Source: Myxococcota bacterium (GTDB lineage Bacteria > Myxococcota_A > Polyangia > Polyangiales > JANWZI01). From it: a DNA stretch of 33,983 nucleotides. Under the pieces are notes generated by a model. It had not been told where the DNA came from, made no database searches, and worked only from the letters and a program-made list of their open reading frames with translations. The stretch spans positions 1 through 33,983 of the forward strand of contig JANWZI010000040.1 in the NCBI GenBank assembly GCA_025054695.1, in the 5' to 3' direction. This document shows positions 7,435-15,146 of this stretch, one piece after another; position 1 is the first letter of the stretch; each line of letters starts with the position of its first letter. The translations under genes were made by a program, and so were the position numbers.

Positions 7435-8634
7435 GTGGCGCAGCGTCTCGCCCCGAGCGACGCCTGCGCCCGGCTTGCGGAACGGGGGCGACGCATCGGC
7501 GGACCGCACGGCGGCCTCGTCGCGGCTGTGCCAGCGTTGCTGCTCGGCTGCGCGGGAACCTGCGGTCGCGACGCACCGGCTCCGCCGGCGGGACCGACCG
7601 ACGCGGCGGTGCCGAGCCCCGTTGCTTTGCGCGAGCCGGCGTCGCAGGTGCACGCGCCGCGCGAAGCGGACGGTCCGGCGCGTCTCACGGAGGGGGCCAC
7701 AGCCGCACGCCCGACGCCGGGTGACGGGCCGCCCCGTGACGTCGCCGTCTCGGAGTCGCATCCCGTGCATGCGGCCACGATCACGCGTTGCGAAGGGCGG
7801 GTTCGCGTCCGGGGTGCCCCCGTCGAGGCGGGGGCCGCGCTCGAGCCCGGTGCCGTGCTCGAGACGGAGCGCGGCGCCGAGGCCGTCCTCGATACACCGG
7901 GCGCCGCGCGTCTGACCGTGGCGGGCGGATCGGTCGTCGTGTTCGCGCCTTGGTCGCCATCCGAGCTGGTCGTCGGTCGGGGCTCGGTGCACGCGGTGTT
8001 GCCTCCTGCCGGAGGTGGGGACCGCCCCGTGTTGCGACTGGTGGCGCCCGCGTCGAGCGTCGAGGTGTCCGCGTCCGGCGAGCTGTGGTTTCACGTCGCG
8101 GGCCGGTCGGCATGGGTCGGCGTGCTTTCCGGTGCGGCGGAGGTGTACGCAGGGGTCGTGGCGCGAGCGCCCCGCGATGCATCGGAGGGCTTCGATCCGA
8201 TGAACGGGATCACCGCCCGCACGCTGACGGCCGGGCAGGCGGTTCTTGCGACCGTTGCACGCCTCGGTCCGATCGAGCGCGGTACGACGAACCTCGAACA
8301 GGCACGGGCGCTCGGGTCGCGTCGCGTCGGCGGCTCGCGTCTCCCTTCGGTTGCGCCCGACCCGGGTGCCGCCGTCGAGACGTATGCCCGCGCGGATGCG
8401 CGCGTGCGCGATCTGGATGCGGAGCATCGCACCGTGGCCGCCGATCGGGATCGCGCCCTCGAGTTGCTGCGGCGCATTACCGAGGCGTTGCGCCACCGGA
8501 TGCGCGCTCGGCGCGCGGCCGTGCACGTCTGCGGCCAGCACCTCGCGCATCGCGTCGCGTCGGTGGGAACCCGCGCCGAGCCCGATGCGCGCTGTACCCG
8601 GGCGCTTCCCCCGGCGTTGGGAACCGGCGCGTGA
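7435..8634 (+). CDS. FecR-domain lipoprotein
   Basis: 399 residues. An Arg-containing N-terminus precedes a hydrophobic stretch and a lipobox-like LLGC with C39, so the product is predicted to be a lipoprotein. A Pro/Ala-rich linker runs to about residue 110. A FecR-type beta domain follows (about 113-250: GRVRVRG...G..L..G..LET..GA.A.L..PG...T...GS). The C-terminal part is charged and predicted helical. FecR domains relay or sense envelope state; in myxobacteria they often sit beside kinases. It starts 4 bp after the phosphatase stop, so the two are almost certainly co-transcribed. The start is GTG. The precise role is unknown. Confidence 0.75.
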   Translation: MAQRLAPSDACARLAERGRRIGGPHGGLVAAVPALLLGCAGTCGRDAPAPPAGPTDAAVPSPVALREPASQVHAPREADGPARLTEGATAARPTPGDGPPRDVAVSESHPVHAATITRCEGRVRVRGAPVEAGAALEPGAVLETERGAEAVLDTPGAARLTVAGGSVVVFAPWSPSELVVGRGSVHAVLPPAGGGDRPVLRLVAPASSVEVSASGELWFHVAGRSAWVGVLSGAAEVYAGVVARAPRDASEGFDPMNGITARTLTAGQAVLATVARLGPIERGTTNLEQARALGSRRVGGSRLPSVAPDPGAAVETYARADARVRDLDAEHRTVAADRDRALELLRRITEALRHRMRARRAAVHVCGQHLAHRVASVGTRAEPDARCTRALPPALGTGA

Positions 8635-8750
8635 TGCGGTGCGACGACGCTCGCGCCCGTCGACGGGCACGCGCGGACGCGCGCGTCGTAGACCGAGTCC
8701 GACCCGTTCGGAGGCCTCGGTCGCGGTCTTGTGTCCCTGCGTCGCGCGGG

Positions 8751-8756
8751 TATTCT
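8751..8756 (+). promoter_or_regulatory. putative -10 element of the outer-membrane protein gene
   Basis: TATTCT lies 9 bp before the ATG at 8766, with TTGTGT 16 bp upstream of it as a weak -35. A transcript from here would have almost no leader, and no Shine-Dalgarno sequence is visible. It lies in the 131-bp gap after the FecR gene; the stretch 8691-8730 also contains a few CCGAG/CTCGG hexamer-like fragments. Confidence 0.35.
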
Positions 8757-8765
8757 GCGGCCCCG

Positions 8766-10166
8766 ATGCGGCTCGCGGCGGCCGGTGCGCTCGTGTGGCT
8801 CGGGGGGGGGGCGGCGCTCGCTCAGGACGACGAGACGTTGTGGCTCTACCGGGAGCCGACGTCGTTCACGGACGTCGTCGACGCGTTCGACGAGCACGAC
8901 CCGTTCGATCTGAACGTCTCGGTGGGCTTCTCGCGCTCGCTGCTGACGGGGGTCGTGCAACGCGAGACCAACGATCCGATGCACCCGGAGGTGCGCCGTC
9001 CGGACGTGTCGGGCGCGCGCGCCTCGGAGGCGTGGGTCGACATCGCGAAGTTCGAACATCTTCGAAATATTCTGCACTTCGGTCTGGACGTCGGCGTCTA
9101 TCACGACGTCGCGTTGTTCCTGCGTTTGCCGGTGGTGCTGTCGGACTCGCGCGAGCTGACCGCGCCCGAGGGCCGCACAACCGAGGAAGTCAACGCCGAC
9201 CTCGTCGCGGCCGATCCGGATGGCCGCGCGGTTCCGCTGTTTCAGCTTCCGTTCCGATCGCCGACCCGCTCGGGCGTACCGTGGCTCGACGTGGGCGCTG
9301 CCTGGGCGATCTTCAACCAGCACCGGAACCGTCACCTGCCCACGTGGGTGGTCTCCGCGACGGGTCGCTTCGCGACGGGCGAGCCGGTGCACGCGTGCTT
9401 CGACCGCGCTCCGATGGGCCGTGACCGATGCCCGAACCCCAATCCGGCGGGCGGCACGCTCGAGCCGGGCATCGGCGACGGCACCAACGGACTGCGTCTC
9501 GAGACGCGAGCGAGCTGGCGCAGCCGCTACATCGAGCCCTACGGCGGGCTCGCCTTCCAGATCGGCTGGCCGGGCTCGAGCAAGCGCTGGTTCGAGCCAG
9601 GGGGTGATCTCGCGGGGTTCATGAACACGCTCCCGCCGCGTATTGGAGAGATGACGGTGGGCCTCGCGATCATTCCGTGGGAACACCGGGGGCGCTGGCA
9701 GCGCTTCGCCCTGGACTTCCGCCTCGTCGGTCAGTACGTGAGCGAGGGCCACGGCTACACGCCGCTGACCGATCCCCTCGGCTCCAGTGCGCATCCGGCC
9801 CTAACGGAAGCGGTCAACGAGCGCGCAGACGGGGCGGGCGCGCGCAATACCTATTTCTATGGCCTGACCGACACCTCGTCGCACGGACGCGTGATGGCCC
9901 GCGTGGCGATCGAGATGCAGGCCGCGCGCTACGTTCGCTTCGCGCTCGAGGGCGCCGTCGGCGGCTCCACGTCGTATCTGCTCACGTTCGCCGACGCCTG
10001 CAATCCGAACGTCGACGTCGGCGACGACGACCCGCGTCGCGGCGACTGCCGCACGGGGATCATCAATCCGCATCACCGGCCGGTGATCGACATGCCGGGA
10101 CGCCGTTTCCGCATGCAGGGCGAGCTCACCCTCGACTTCGCCGCCACCGCCATCGCGCAGTTCTGA
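8766..10166 (+). CDS. predicted outer-membrane beta-barrel protein
   Basis: 466 residues beginning with a clear signal peptide (Arg at position 2, hydrophobic core, cleavage likely after ALA before QDDETLW). The mature part shows alternating hydrophobic/polar strands ending in aromatic or Leu residues (for example YIEPYGGLAFQIGW and RFALDFRLVGQYV), and the last residue is Phe after a strand-like stretch, as in outer-membrane barrels. Two cysteine pairs occur in loops. No specific family is recognised; it resembles transporter-like outer-membrane proteins of unknown cargo. The signal-peptide codons contain a run of ten G (8802-8811), which could make expression phase-variable. The ATG is used because the signal peptide begins there. 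Confidence 0.75.
   Translation: MRLAAAGALVWLGGGAALAQDDETLWLYREPTSFTDVVDAFDEHDPFDLNVSVGFSRSLLTGVVQRETNDPMHPEVRRPDVSGARASEAWVDIAKFEHLRNILHFGLDVGVYHDVALFLRLPVVLSDSRELTAPEGRTTEEVNADLVAADPDGRAVPLFQLPFRSPTRSGVPWLDVGAAWAIFNQHRNRHLPTWVVSATGRFATGEPVHACFDRAPMGRDRCPNPNPAGGTLEPGIGDGTNGLRLETRASWRSRYIEPYGGLAFQIGWPGSSKRWFEPGGDLAGFMNTLPPRIGEMTVGLAIIPWEHRGRWQRFALDFRLVGQYVSEGHGYTPLTDPLGSSAHPALTEAVNERADGAGARNTYFYGLTDTSSHGRVMARVAIEMQAARYVRFALEGAVGGSTSYLLTFADACNPNVDVGDDDPRRGDCRTGIINPHHRPVIDMPGRRFRMQGELTLDFAATAIAQF
8802..8811 (+). repeat. G10 homopolymer inside signal-peptide codons
   Basis: Ten consecutive G encode Gly-Gly-Gly and the first base of an Ala codon, 36 bases after the ATG. Gain or loss of one base would shift the frame within the signal peptide. 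Poly-G tracts of this length act as slippage switches for surface proteins in other bacteria. Confidence 0.9.
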
Positions 10167-10271
10167 CCGCTGCTGCCGAGGTGCGCGAACCGCGATCGGA
10201 CGCGCCGCGCATGCGCATGCGACGTCGCGCGCGGATCGGATGCCCCGCCGCGCCCGTGCTACACGAGGAGC

Positions 10272-11795
10272 GTGCCGTACGGATTTCGTCGCGTTCCCTG
10301 GGTGCTCGTTTCGGGATGGCTGGGCGTGGGATGTGGATGTGGGTCACCGTCGCGACCCTCGGATGCGGGGCCTCCGCTCGACGGACCCGCAGCGGACGTC
10401 GAGGGCCCCCGCGATGGGGGGAGCGACGCCGCAGCGGGCAGCATCCGCGACTTCTGCGAGCCGCTCGCGCGCGGAATCTGCGAACGCGCCGGCCTGTGCG
10501 GATGCGGTGCGGCCTTGCCGGGGGGCCGGCTCGACGTGGAGGGCTGCGCGAACCGCCTCGCGGTGGCGTGCGCACGGACCTGGGGTGAGATGTCGGAGGA
10601 CGCCGTCGTCGATGCGGAGCGCGCCGCGCGTTGTGCCGAGACGATCCTCGAGCGAACCCCGCGGTGCGGGGTGCCCTTGCTCGTCGTCCTCGCCGCTTGC
10701 GAGCCGTTCATCGTCTCGGCCGTCGGTGTGGGTGAGCCGTGCGCGGCCGGCTTCTGCGCGGGCGGCATGGGGGTTTGCCTCGACGGTCGATGCGAGCCGC
10801 GGATGGGTGAGGGCGCGGCCTGTGAAAGCCCCTTGCAGTGCGAGCGGGGGCTGGTGTGCGTCGAGGGCCGATGCCGGCGCGCGCTCGCGGAGGGAGCGAG
10901 CGGTTGCCGGCTCGATTTCGATTGCGAGGCACCGCTCGTGTGTGCGGCGGGTCGGTGTGTCCGGCCCGCGGCCGAGGGCGCCGCGTGCGCGGACCGCAAC
11001 GCGTGCGCCGAGGGGCTGCGTTGCGTCGATGGCCGCTGCGCGCGGGCGCCGTCGGAACCGTGCGCCACGGACGAGGCGTGCGCGAGTCGGACGCGGTGCT
11101 GGCAGCCGTCGACGTGCCGACCGCGAGCGGGGCGTGGCGCCGCTTGCCGGGAAGATCGCGACTGCAACGCCGACCTGTATTGCGACGGCGGGAGCGGGCG
11201 ATGCGCCGAACGCCCCGCCGTGGACGAACCATGCGCGGACGAGGTCATTTGTGCTCCGGAGCTTGCATGCGATTCGCCGTCCGGCGGGCGATGCAGGCTG
11301 GCTCCCGTCGAGGGACAGCCGTGCGCCTTCGGTCGATTCGGTCCCAATCGATGCGGGCCTGGTCTGACGTGCGTCGCCGGGACGTGCCGCACGCCGCCGG
11401 GGGAGGGGGAGGCGTGTGGAATGACGGACGACACGTTCGTGTGTCGGGAGGGATTGGGTTGCGCCTTCGGACCGTCGGGCTCGACGTGTCGGCCTCTCGC
11501 AGGCGAGGGAGCGGCGTGCGAGAGTTCCCAGACGTGCCAGGCGCACCTGCACTGTTCGCGCGAGGGTCGTTGCGCGCGTGACGTCGAGACGGGCGCGCCG
11601 TGCGACCCGTCGCTCGACGATTGCGCGGGCGCCTGCGTCCTCGACGCGACGGCGGGCTACCGCTGCCAGGGGCTGCAGCCCGAGGGGGCGGCGTGTCGGG
11701 ATGCGGGCGATTGCGCGGACGGCCTGTCGTGTACCGCGCGGCCGGACGACGCGCGCTGCCTCGCGGAAATCTGCGGAGTGCTGACGGGAGGCTGA
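10272..11795 (+). CDS. cysteine-rich secreted protein or lipoprotein with repeated modules
   Basis: 507 residues. A short Arg-containing N-terminus and hydrophobic stretch end in GVGCGC, which may be a lipobox. An Asp/Gly/Pro-rich linker follows, then a cysteine-containing helical region (about 60-150). From about 155 to the end there are about nine modules of roughly 35 residues, each of the pattern GxxC..xxxC..gLxCv.GrC, resembling Dickkopf/EGF-like cysteine-rich repeats common in large myxobacterial secreted proteins. The disulfide-rich modules point to an extracellular or periplasmic location; no enzymatic motif is seen. The GTG start has GAGGAG only 1 nt before it, too close for normal ribosome binding, and a TACACG hexamer at 10260-10265, so a leaderless start is possible. 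Confidence 0.75.
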   Translation: MPYGFRRVPWVLVSGWLGVGCGCGSPSRPSDAGPPLDGPAADVEGPRDGGSDAAAGSIRDFCEPLARGICERAGLCGCGAALPGGRLDVEGCANRLAVACARTWGEMSEDAVVDAERAARCAETILERTPRCGVPLLVVLAACEPFIVSAVGVGEPCAAGFCAGGMGVCLDGRCEPRMGEGAACESPLQCERGLVCVEGRCRRALAEGASGCRLDFDCEAPLVCAAGRCVRPAAEGAACADRNACAEGLRCVDGRCARAPSEPCATDEACASRTRCWQPSTCRPRAGRGAACREDRDCNADLYCDGGSGRCAERPAVDEPCADEVICAPELACDSPSGGRCRLAPVEGQPCAFGRFGPNRCGPGLTCVAGTCRTPPGEGEACGMTDDTFVCREGLGCAFGPSGSTCRPLAGEGAACESSQTCQAHLHCSREGRCARDVETGAPCDPSLDDCAGACVLDATAGYRCQGLQPEGAACRDAGDCADGLSCTARPDDARCLAEICGVLTGG

Positions 11796-11796
11796 T

Positions 11797-11840
11797 CCGG
11801 CGCCGCGACGTACGGGGACGAACCGAATTCACGGCGCCGG
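11797..11840 (+). terminator. inverted repeat after the cysteine-rich gene, possible terminator
   Basis: CCGGCGCC (11797-11804) is repeated as GGCGCCGG (11833-11840) starting 1 bp after the stop codon, giving an 8-bp GC stem with a 28-nt loop in a convergent intergenic region. No U-run follows, so intrinsic termination is uncertain; the half-sites are themselves partly palindromic. Confidence 0.3.
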
Positions 11841-11883
11841 CCGGGTCGCTCGAGCACGGCTCAAACGCGGGCCCGGTTTCGCG

Positions 11884-11967
11884 CTCGGACTCGGTCTCGG
11901 AATCGGTCTCGGACTCTGATTCGGTCTCGGACTCTGACTCGGACTCGGACTCGGCTTCGGGCTCTCA
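11884..11967 (+). repeat. degenerate hexamer array 2, (CTCGGN)n
   Basis: Fourteen in-register 6-bp units, mostly CTCGGN with variants CTCTGA, ATCGGT and TTCGGT. It sits in the 210-bp gap between the convergent cysteine-rich (+) and vWA (-) genes. It belongs to the same family as the array at 5841. Confidence 0.92.
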
Positions 11968-12005
11968 ACACCCCTCGGCCCGTTCGACCGATGGGACCGC
12001 CGACG

Positions 12006-13067
12006 TCAGATCAGCGGCGGGAAGCTCTCGCAGGCGGCGTCGAAGGTTTGCAGCGCGCGCATCAGCGCGCCGGCGAGATCGCCCTCGCAGATCGAGCTGA
12101 AGACAGCGTTGTCCCCGGTGAGCATCACGAACTCGCGCACGCGCGTGGCGTCCTGCGCCTCGCCGAAGGCGCTGCGACAGACGCCCGGCCCCGGACCGGC
12201 GATCGCGGCGACGGCCCACCGGCCTCGATCGCCCTTGACGGCGTCGAGCGCCGAGACGATGGAGGCGACGGGGGTGAGCGCCGGAAGCGTCGGATCGCAG
12301 TGATCGACGGCGGCCATCACCCCGCCGGAGAACGGGTCGGGGATCTCGATGACGATCGGGTCGTCGGTGCGCGAGCAGTCGTTCTCGTCGGTCAGGATCA
12401 CGACTGCGAGAAGCGCGTCGTCGCGCAGAAAGCCCGCGTTGGAGCCGTCGGCGATGCGATCGGAGACGGCGCGCTGCGTCATCAACAGCGGCATCTCGAT
12501 GGAGGAGCCGGACGTGCCGACGGAGGCGATGCACGAAAAGGTTCCCGAGACGTCGGGGTCGGAACGCTCGATCCAGGGGCGGCGCATCCCGCATCGCTCG
12601 CTCCGCAGCAGGGCGCCGTTCGGGCCGTTTTCCATCATGGTCATGGGCGGGAACGGGAACGTCGGTGGAAAGCGAATCTCGACGGTGGTTGGCCGGCCGG
12701 TGGTGGTCACGCCGATGCGGTAGTCGAGCGGCTCGCCGTCCGCCGTGAGGAACCCGTCGAGCACCTCGACGAAGCGCGGAAAGTTGGCTCGCAGATTGCC
12801 TTGTTCCTCGGCCATCGACCCCGAGTCGTCGATGACGAAAAGGATGTCCATCTTCTCGCACGAGTCCTCGTCGGGGGGCGGCGGCGGGGGAGGTCGTGGC
12901 ACGTCGCCGGTCGAGCCGTCTTCACCCATGCCGGGTGGCGCCGCATCGCGACGGCTCGAGCCGCCTCCACCGGCATCGCCTCGCCGGCCTGCACACGACT
13001 CGCAGCCGGCGAGGACCATCGCCGTGAGCCAGCACAGCATTCCGCCCAGCGTCCGCACCACACGCAT
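12006..13067 (-). CDS. von Willebrand factor A-domain lipoprotein
   Basis: 353 residues. Signal peptide with lipobox LAGC (C22), then a Gly/Ser/Pro-rich linker including a run of seven prolines, then a vWA domain beginning at about 74. The metal-ion-dependent adhesion site is DDSGS (80-84), followed by later vWA strands (LLAVVILTDENDC). Several paired cysteines are consistent with an exported protein. The vWA fold binds other proteins through a divalent metal; the ligand here is unknown. ATG 13067 is chosen because the lipoprotein signal starts there. The same frame stays open upstream through the hexamer array, but that part is non-coding in character. No Shine-Dalgarno sequence is evident; a TAGATT hexamer lies 8 bp upstream. 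Confidence 0.85.
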   Translation of the reverse strand: MRVVRTLGGMLCWLTAMVLAGCESCAGRRGDAGGGGSSRRDAAPPGMGEDGSTGDVPRPPPPPPPDEDSCEKMDILFVIDDSGSMAEEQGNLRANFPRFVEVLDGFLTADGEPLDYRIGVTTTGRPTTVEIRFPPTFPFPPMTMMENGPNGALLRSERCGMRRPWIERSDPDVSGTFSCIASVGTSGSSIEMPLLMTQRAVSDRIADGSNAGFLRDDALLAVVILTDENDCSRTDDPIVIEIPDPFSGGVMAAVDHCDPTLPALTPVASIVSALDAVKGDRGRWAVAAIAGPGPGVCRSAFGEAQDATRVREFVMLTGDNAVFSSICEGDLAGALMRALQTFDAACESFPPLI

Positions 13068-13075
13068 GTTCGAAC

Positions 13076-13081
13076 AATCTA
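13076..13081 (-). promoter_or_regulatory. putative -10 element of the vWA lipoprotein gene
   Basis: Read on the minus strand, TAGATT lies 8 bp before the ATG at 13067. No good -35 is seen at the expected distance. If used, the message would start at or within two bases of the start codon. Confidence 0.3.
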
Positions 13082-13151
13082 CACGACGCGCCGATTCGGC
13101 TACGAGCCCCCCCGCGCCGCGGGCCGCGGCGGCGGTCGGGAGGCTCATTAC

Positions 13152-13398
13152 AACTGGGACTGGGACTCGGTCTCGGTCTCGGACTCTGGCTCGGACTCGG
13201 ACTCTGTCTCGACCTGAGCCTCGGCCTCGGTCTCGGTCTCGGTCTCGGTCTCTGGCTCGGACTCTGACTCTGACTCGGAATCGGACTCGGCCTCGGCCTC
13301 GAGCTCGGGCACGGACTCGGACTCTGTCTCGACATGAGCTTCGGCCTCGGTCTCGGTCTCGGACTCTGTCTCGACCGGAGCCTCGGCCTCGGACGCGG
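13152..13398 (+). repeat. degenerate hexamer array 3, about 41 units with higher-order repeat
   Basis: The longest array: about 41 units of 6 bp kept in register over about 247 bp (CTCGGN, with CTCTGN, CTCGAN and CCTGAG variants). A roughly 40-bp block beginning ACTCTGTCTCGACC starts at 13201, recurs at 13321 (exactly 120 bp on) with two mismatches, and partly again at 13363. This shows duplication of multi-unit blocks. It fills most of the 394-bp gap between two minus-strand vWA genes; the flanks 13082-13151 and 13399-13461 show nothing else. Confidence 0.93.
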
Positions 13399-13461
13399 CT
13401 TCCGTTACGGACAAGCGCTCGCAACCACCTCGCCTCCGTCCTGCGACGTGGTTCGGCCGCT

Positions 13462-14835
13462 TCAGTAACCCATCGCCTCGTGCGCGGCGTCGTAGGATTC
13501 GAGGGCCGCCTCGCGCGCTGCCGGCGCGCTATGCGCCGTCGCCGCTCCGGTCGCGAGCGATCGCATTCGGCGGGCCTGAGCTTCGAGCCGCGCGCGAATG
13601 GGCGAGGGGGCCGCGGACTGCGAGATGCGGGCGCGCAATGCGCTCTCGGCGCTGGCGAGGACGTGGGCCGCATCGCTCGCTCGTCCCTGGTTGAGCAGCT
13701 CGGCGGCTCGCAGCTGGGCCCGGGCGGCCTCGAACGACGCGACCATCGCATCGACGCGAGCGACGCGTCCCGCGCGCGACGCGACGGGCCCGGGGCTGAC
13801 CTCGTAGTCGAGCGCGACGCGCTGCTCGCGTGGCACCGGTGCGCTTCCGGGCTCGCGATAGGTCCATCGCACCTCGGCGAGCGGGCGCCGACCGACGCGC
13901 GAAGCGTCGAGCTGGACGCGTGCGAGCAGCTCGCGCTGCTGACCGGCGTGCAAGACGCCGACCGGGACGCGGATGCGACCCCCGTGGATCGTGCCGCCCC
14001 CCTGCAACATTTCGAGGAAACGAACCCCGGGCGCGGGGACGATCTCGATGACGCCGTCGATCGCGACGGCCTGGGCGAGCAGCGCGACCTCCTGCTGGAG
14101 GATGGCCGCCATCTGCGACGGATGGGTGAGATGGTGCAGGCGCCCGGAGCTCGCGCGCGCCAGCGCTCCGAGCGTCGCCTCCGAGTAGTCGAGTCCCACC
14201 CCGATCGCGGTGATCTGGATTCCCCACTCGGTACCCTGGGCTCCGAGCATCGCGAAGGACGCGGGGTCCGAAGGCCCGACGTTGGCGAGCCCGTCGCTCA
14301 CCAGCACGAGCCGGCGAATGGCGTGGCTCGGCGGCGTGGCGGTCAGGCGCTGCATGCCGGCTTGCAGGCCGCCGTACATGTTCGTGCTCCCGACGGCGTA
14401 CAGCCCCTGGGCGGCGGCGAGCAGCGTCGCGCGCGTGTGCGGACCCACGACGGTCGGCGGCACCAATTCGACGACGCCAGTCGAAAACGCGTGCAGTGAG
14501 ACGATGTCGCCGTCGGCGAGCGCTTCGACGAGGCTCGCGACCGCCAAGCGGGCGTTCTCGATTTTCTCACCGGCCATCGATCCCGACGTGTCGACGACCA
14601 GGGAGAGGGCGAGCGGAGCGCGCGCGACGGCCGCCGCTGCCGAAGGCGCGTCGATCCAGATCCCGACGTAGGTCTGACCGTCGGAGCCGACCTGGATCTG
14701 AGTCTGCACGGGTGCGCCGCCCACCCAGGCGGTTGTTGTCGGTGGCGGGGCGACGACGACGGTCCGCTGAGCGGTTGCCGGTCCACTGCATCCGAAGGTG
14801 CTGGCGAGCACGAGGGTGACCGCGCTTCGAAGCAT
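13462..14835 (-). CDS. von Willebrand A-domain protein, predicted lipoprotein
   Basis: 457 residues. An N-terminal signal (MLRSAVTLVLASTFGC) gives a possible lipidated C16, though the lipobox is not classical. The vWA domain runs from about 75 to 250 with the MIDAS motif DTSGS (82-86), a conserved Thr region (GSTNMYGGL) and LVLVSDGLANVG. A beta-rich region (about 270-350) is followed by an Ala-rich helical tail. The layout matches bacterial exported vWA proteins related to the inter-alpha-trypsin-inhibitor type; the ligand is unknown. GGAGGA lies 8 bp before the ATG, a good ribosome-binding site. It is on the same strand as the preceding vWA and following FG-GAP genes but separated from both by hexamer arrays. 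Confidence 0.88.
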   Translation of the reverse strand: MLRSAVTLVLASTFGCSGPATAQRTVVVAPPPTTTAWVGGAPVQTQIQVGSDGQTYVGIWIDAPSAAAAVARAPLALSLVVDTSGSMAGEKIENARLAVASLVEALADGDIVSLHAFSTGVVELVPPTVVGPHTRATLLAAAQGLYAVGSTNMYGGLQAGMQRLTATPPSHAIRRLVLVSDGLANVGPSDPASFAMLGAQGTEWGIQITAIGVGLDYSEATLGALARASSGRLHHLTHPSQMAAILQQEVALLAQAVAIDGVIEIVPAPGVRFLEMLQGGGTIHGGRIRVPVGVLHAGQQRELLARVQLDASRVGRRPLAEVRWTYREPGSAPVPREQRVALDYEVSPGPVASRAGRVARVDAMVASFEAARAQLRAAELLNQGRASDAAHVLASAESALRARISQSAAPSPIRARLEAQARRMRSLATGAATAHSAPAAREAALESYDAAHEAMGY

Positions 14836-14950
14836 GGGCTTTTCCTCCGTGCGCCGTATCGACGTGCGAGGAGGCGATTCGTTCTGTACGCCGCTTGCGG
14901 GGAAGGCAGCCGGCTTTCGTGGCGGGCATCGGGCGGCTCGACCGCGGAGG

Positions 14951-15107
14951 CGGACTCGGTCTCGGGCTCCGACTCGGACTCGGGCTCGGGCTCGGGCTCG
15001 GGCTCGGACTCGGACTCGGACTCGGACTCGGGCTCGGGCTCGGGCTGGGGCTCGGACTCGGACTCGGACTCGGACTCGGACTCAGAACTCGGTTTCGGAC
15101 TCGGAAG
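14951..15107 (+). repeat. degenerate hexamer array 4 with two G-quadruplex motifs
   Basis: About 22 in-register CGGNCT units (14951-15083), then a few out-of-phase ones to 15107. Where N is G in consecutive units it creates canonical G-quadruplex motifs on the plus strand: G3 runs at 14982, 14988, 14994 and 15000 with CTC loops, and runs at 15030, 15036, 15042 and 15047. It lies in the 311-bp gap upstream of the minus-strand vWA gene at 13462-14835. Confidence 0.93.
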
Positions 15108-15146
15108 CGAGCCGGATCTCGCCCCCCAGTACGACGACGCTCGCGG

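Noticed and set aside
13148..13414. 88-codon minus-strand frame of Glu-Ser/Thr dipeptide repeats across array 3
   Set aside because: It comes from the 6-bp repeat itself. The variable base falls at the first position of the second codon, so changes are not synonymous. The start is a TTG without a ribosome-binding site, and the other arrays have no matching gene.
12006..13751. 581-codon reading of the vWA lipoprotein
   Set aside because: The frame upstream of ATG 13067 is repeat-derived Arg/Asp-rich sequence, and the lipoprotein signal peptide begins at 13067.
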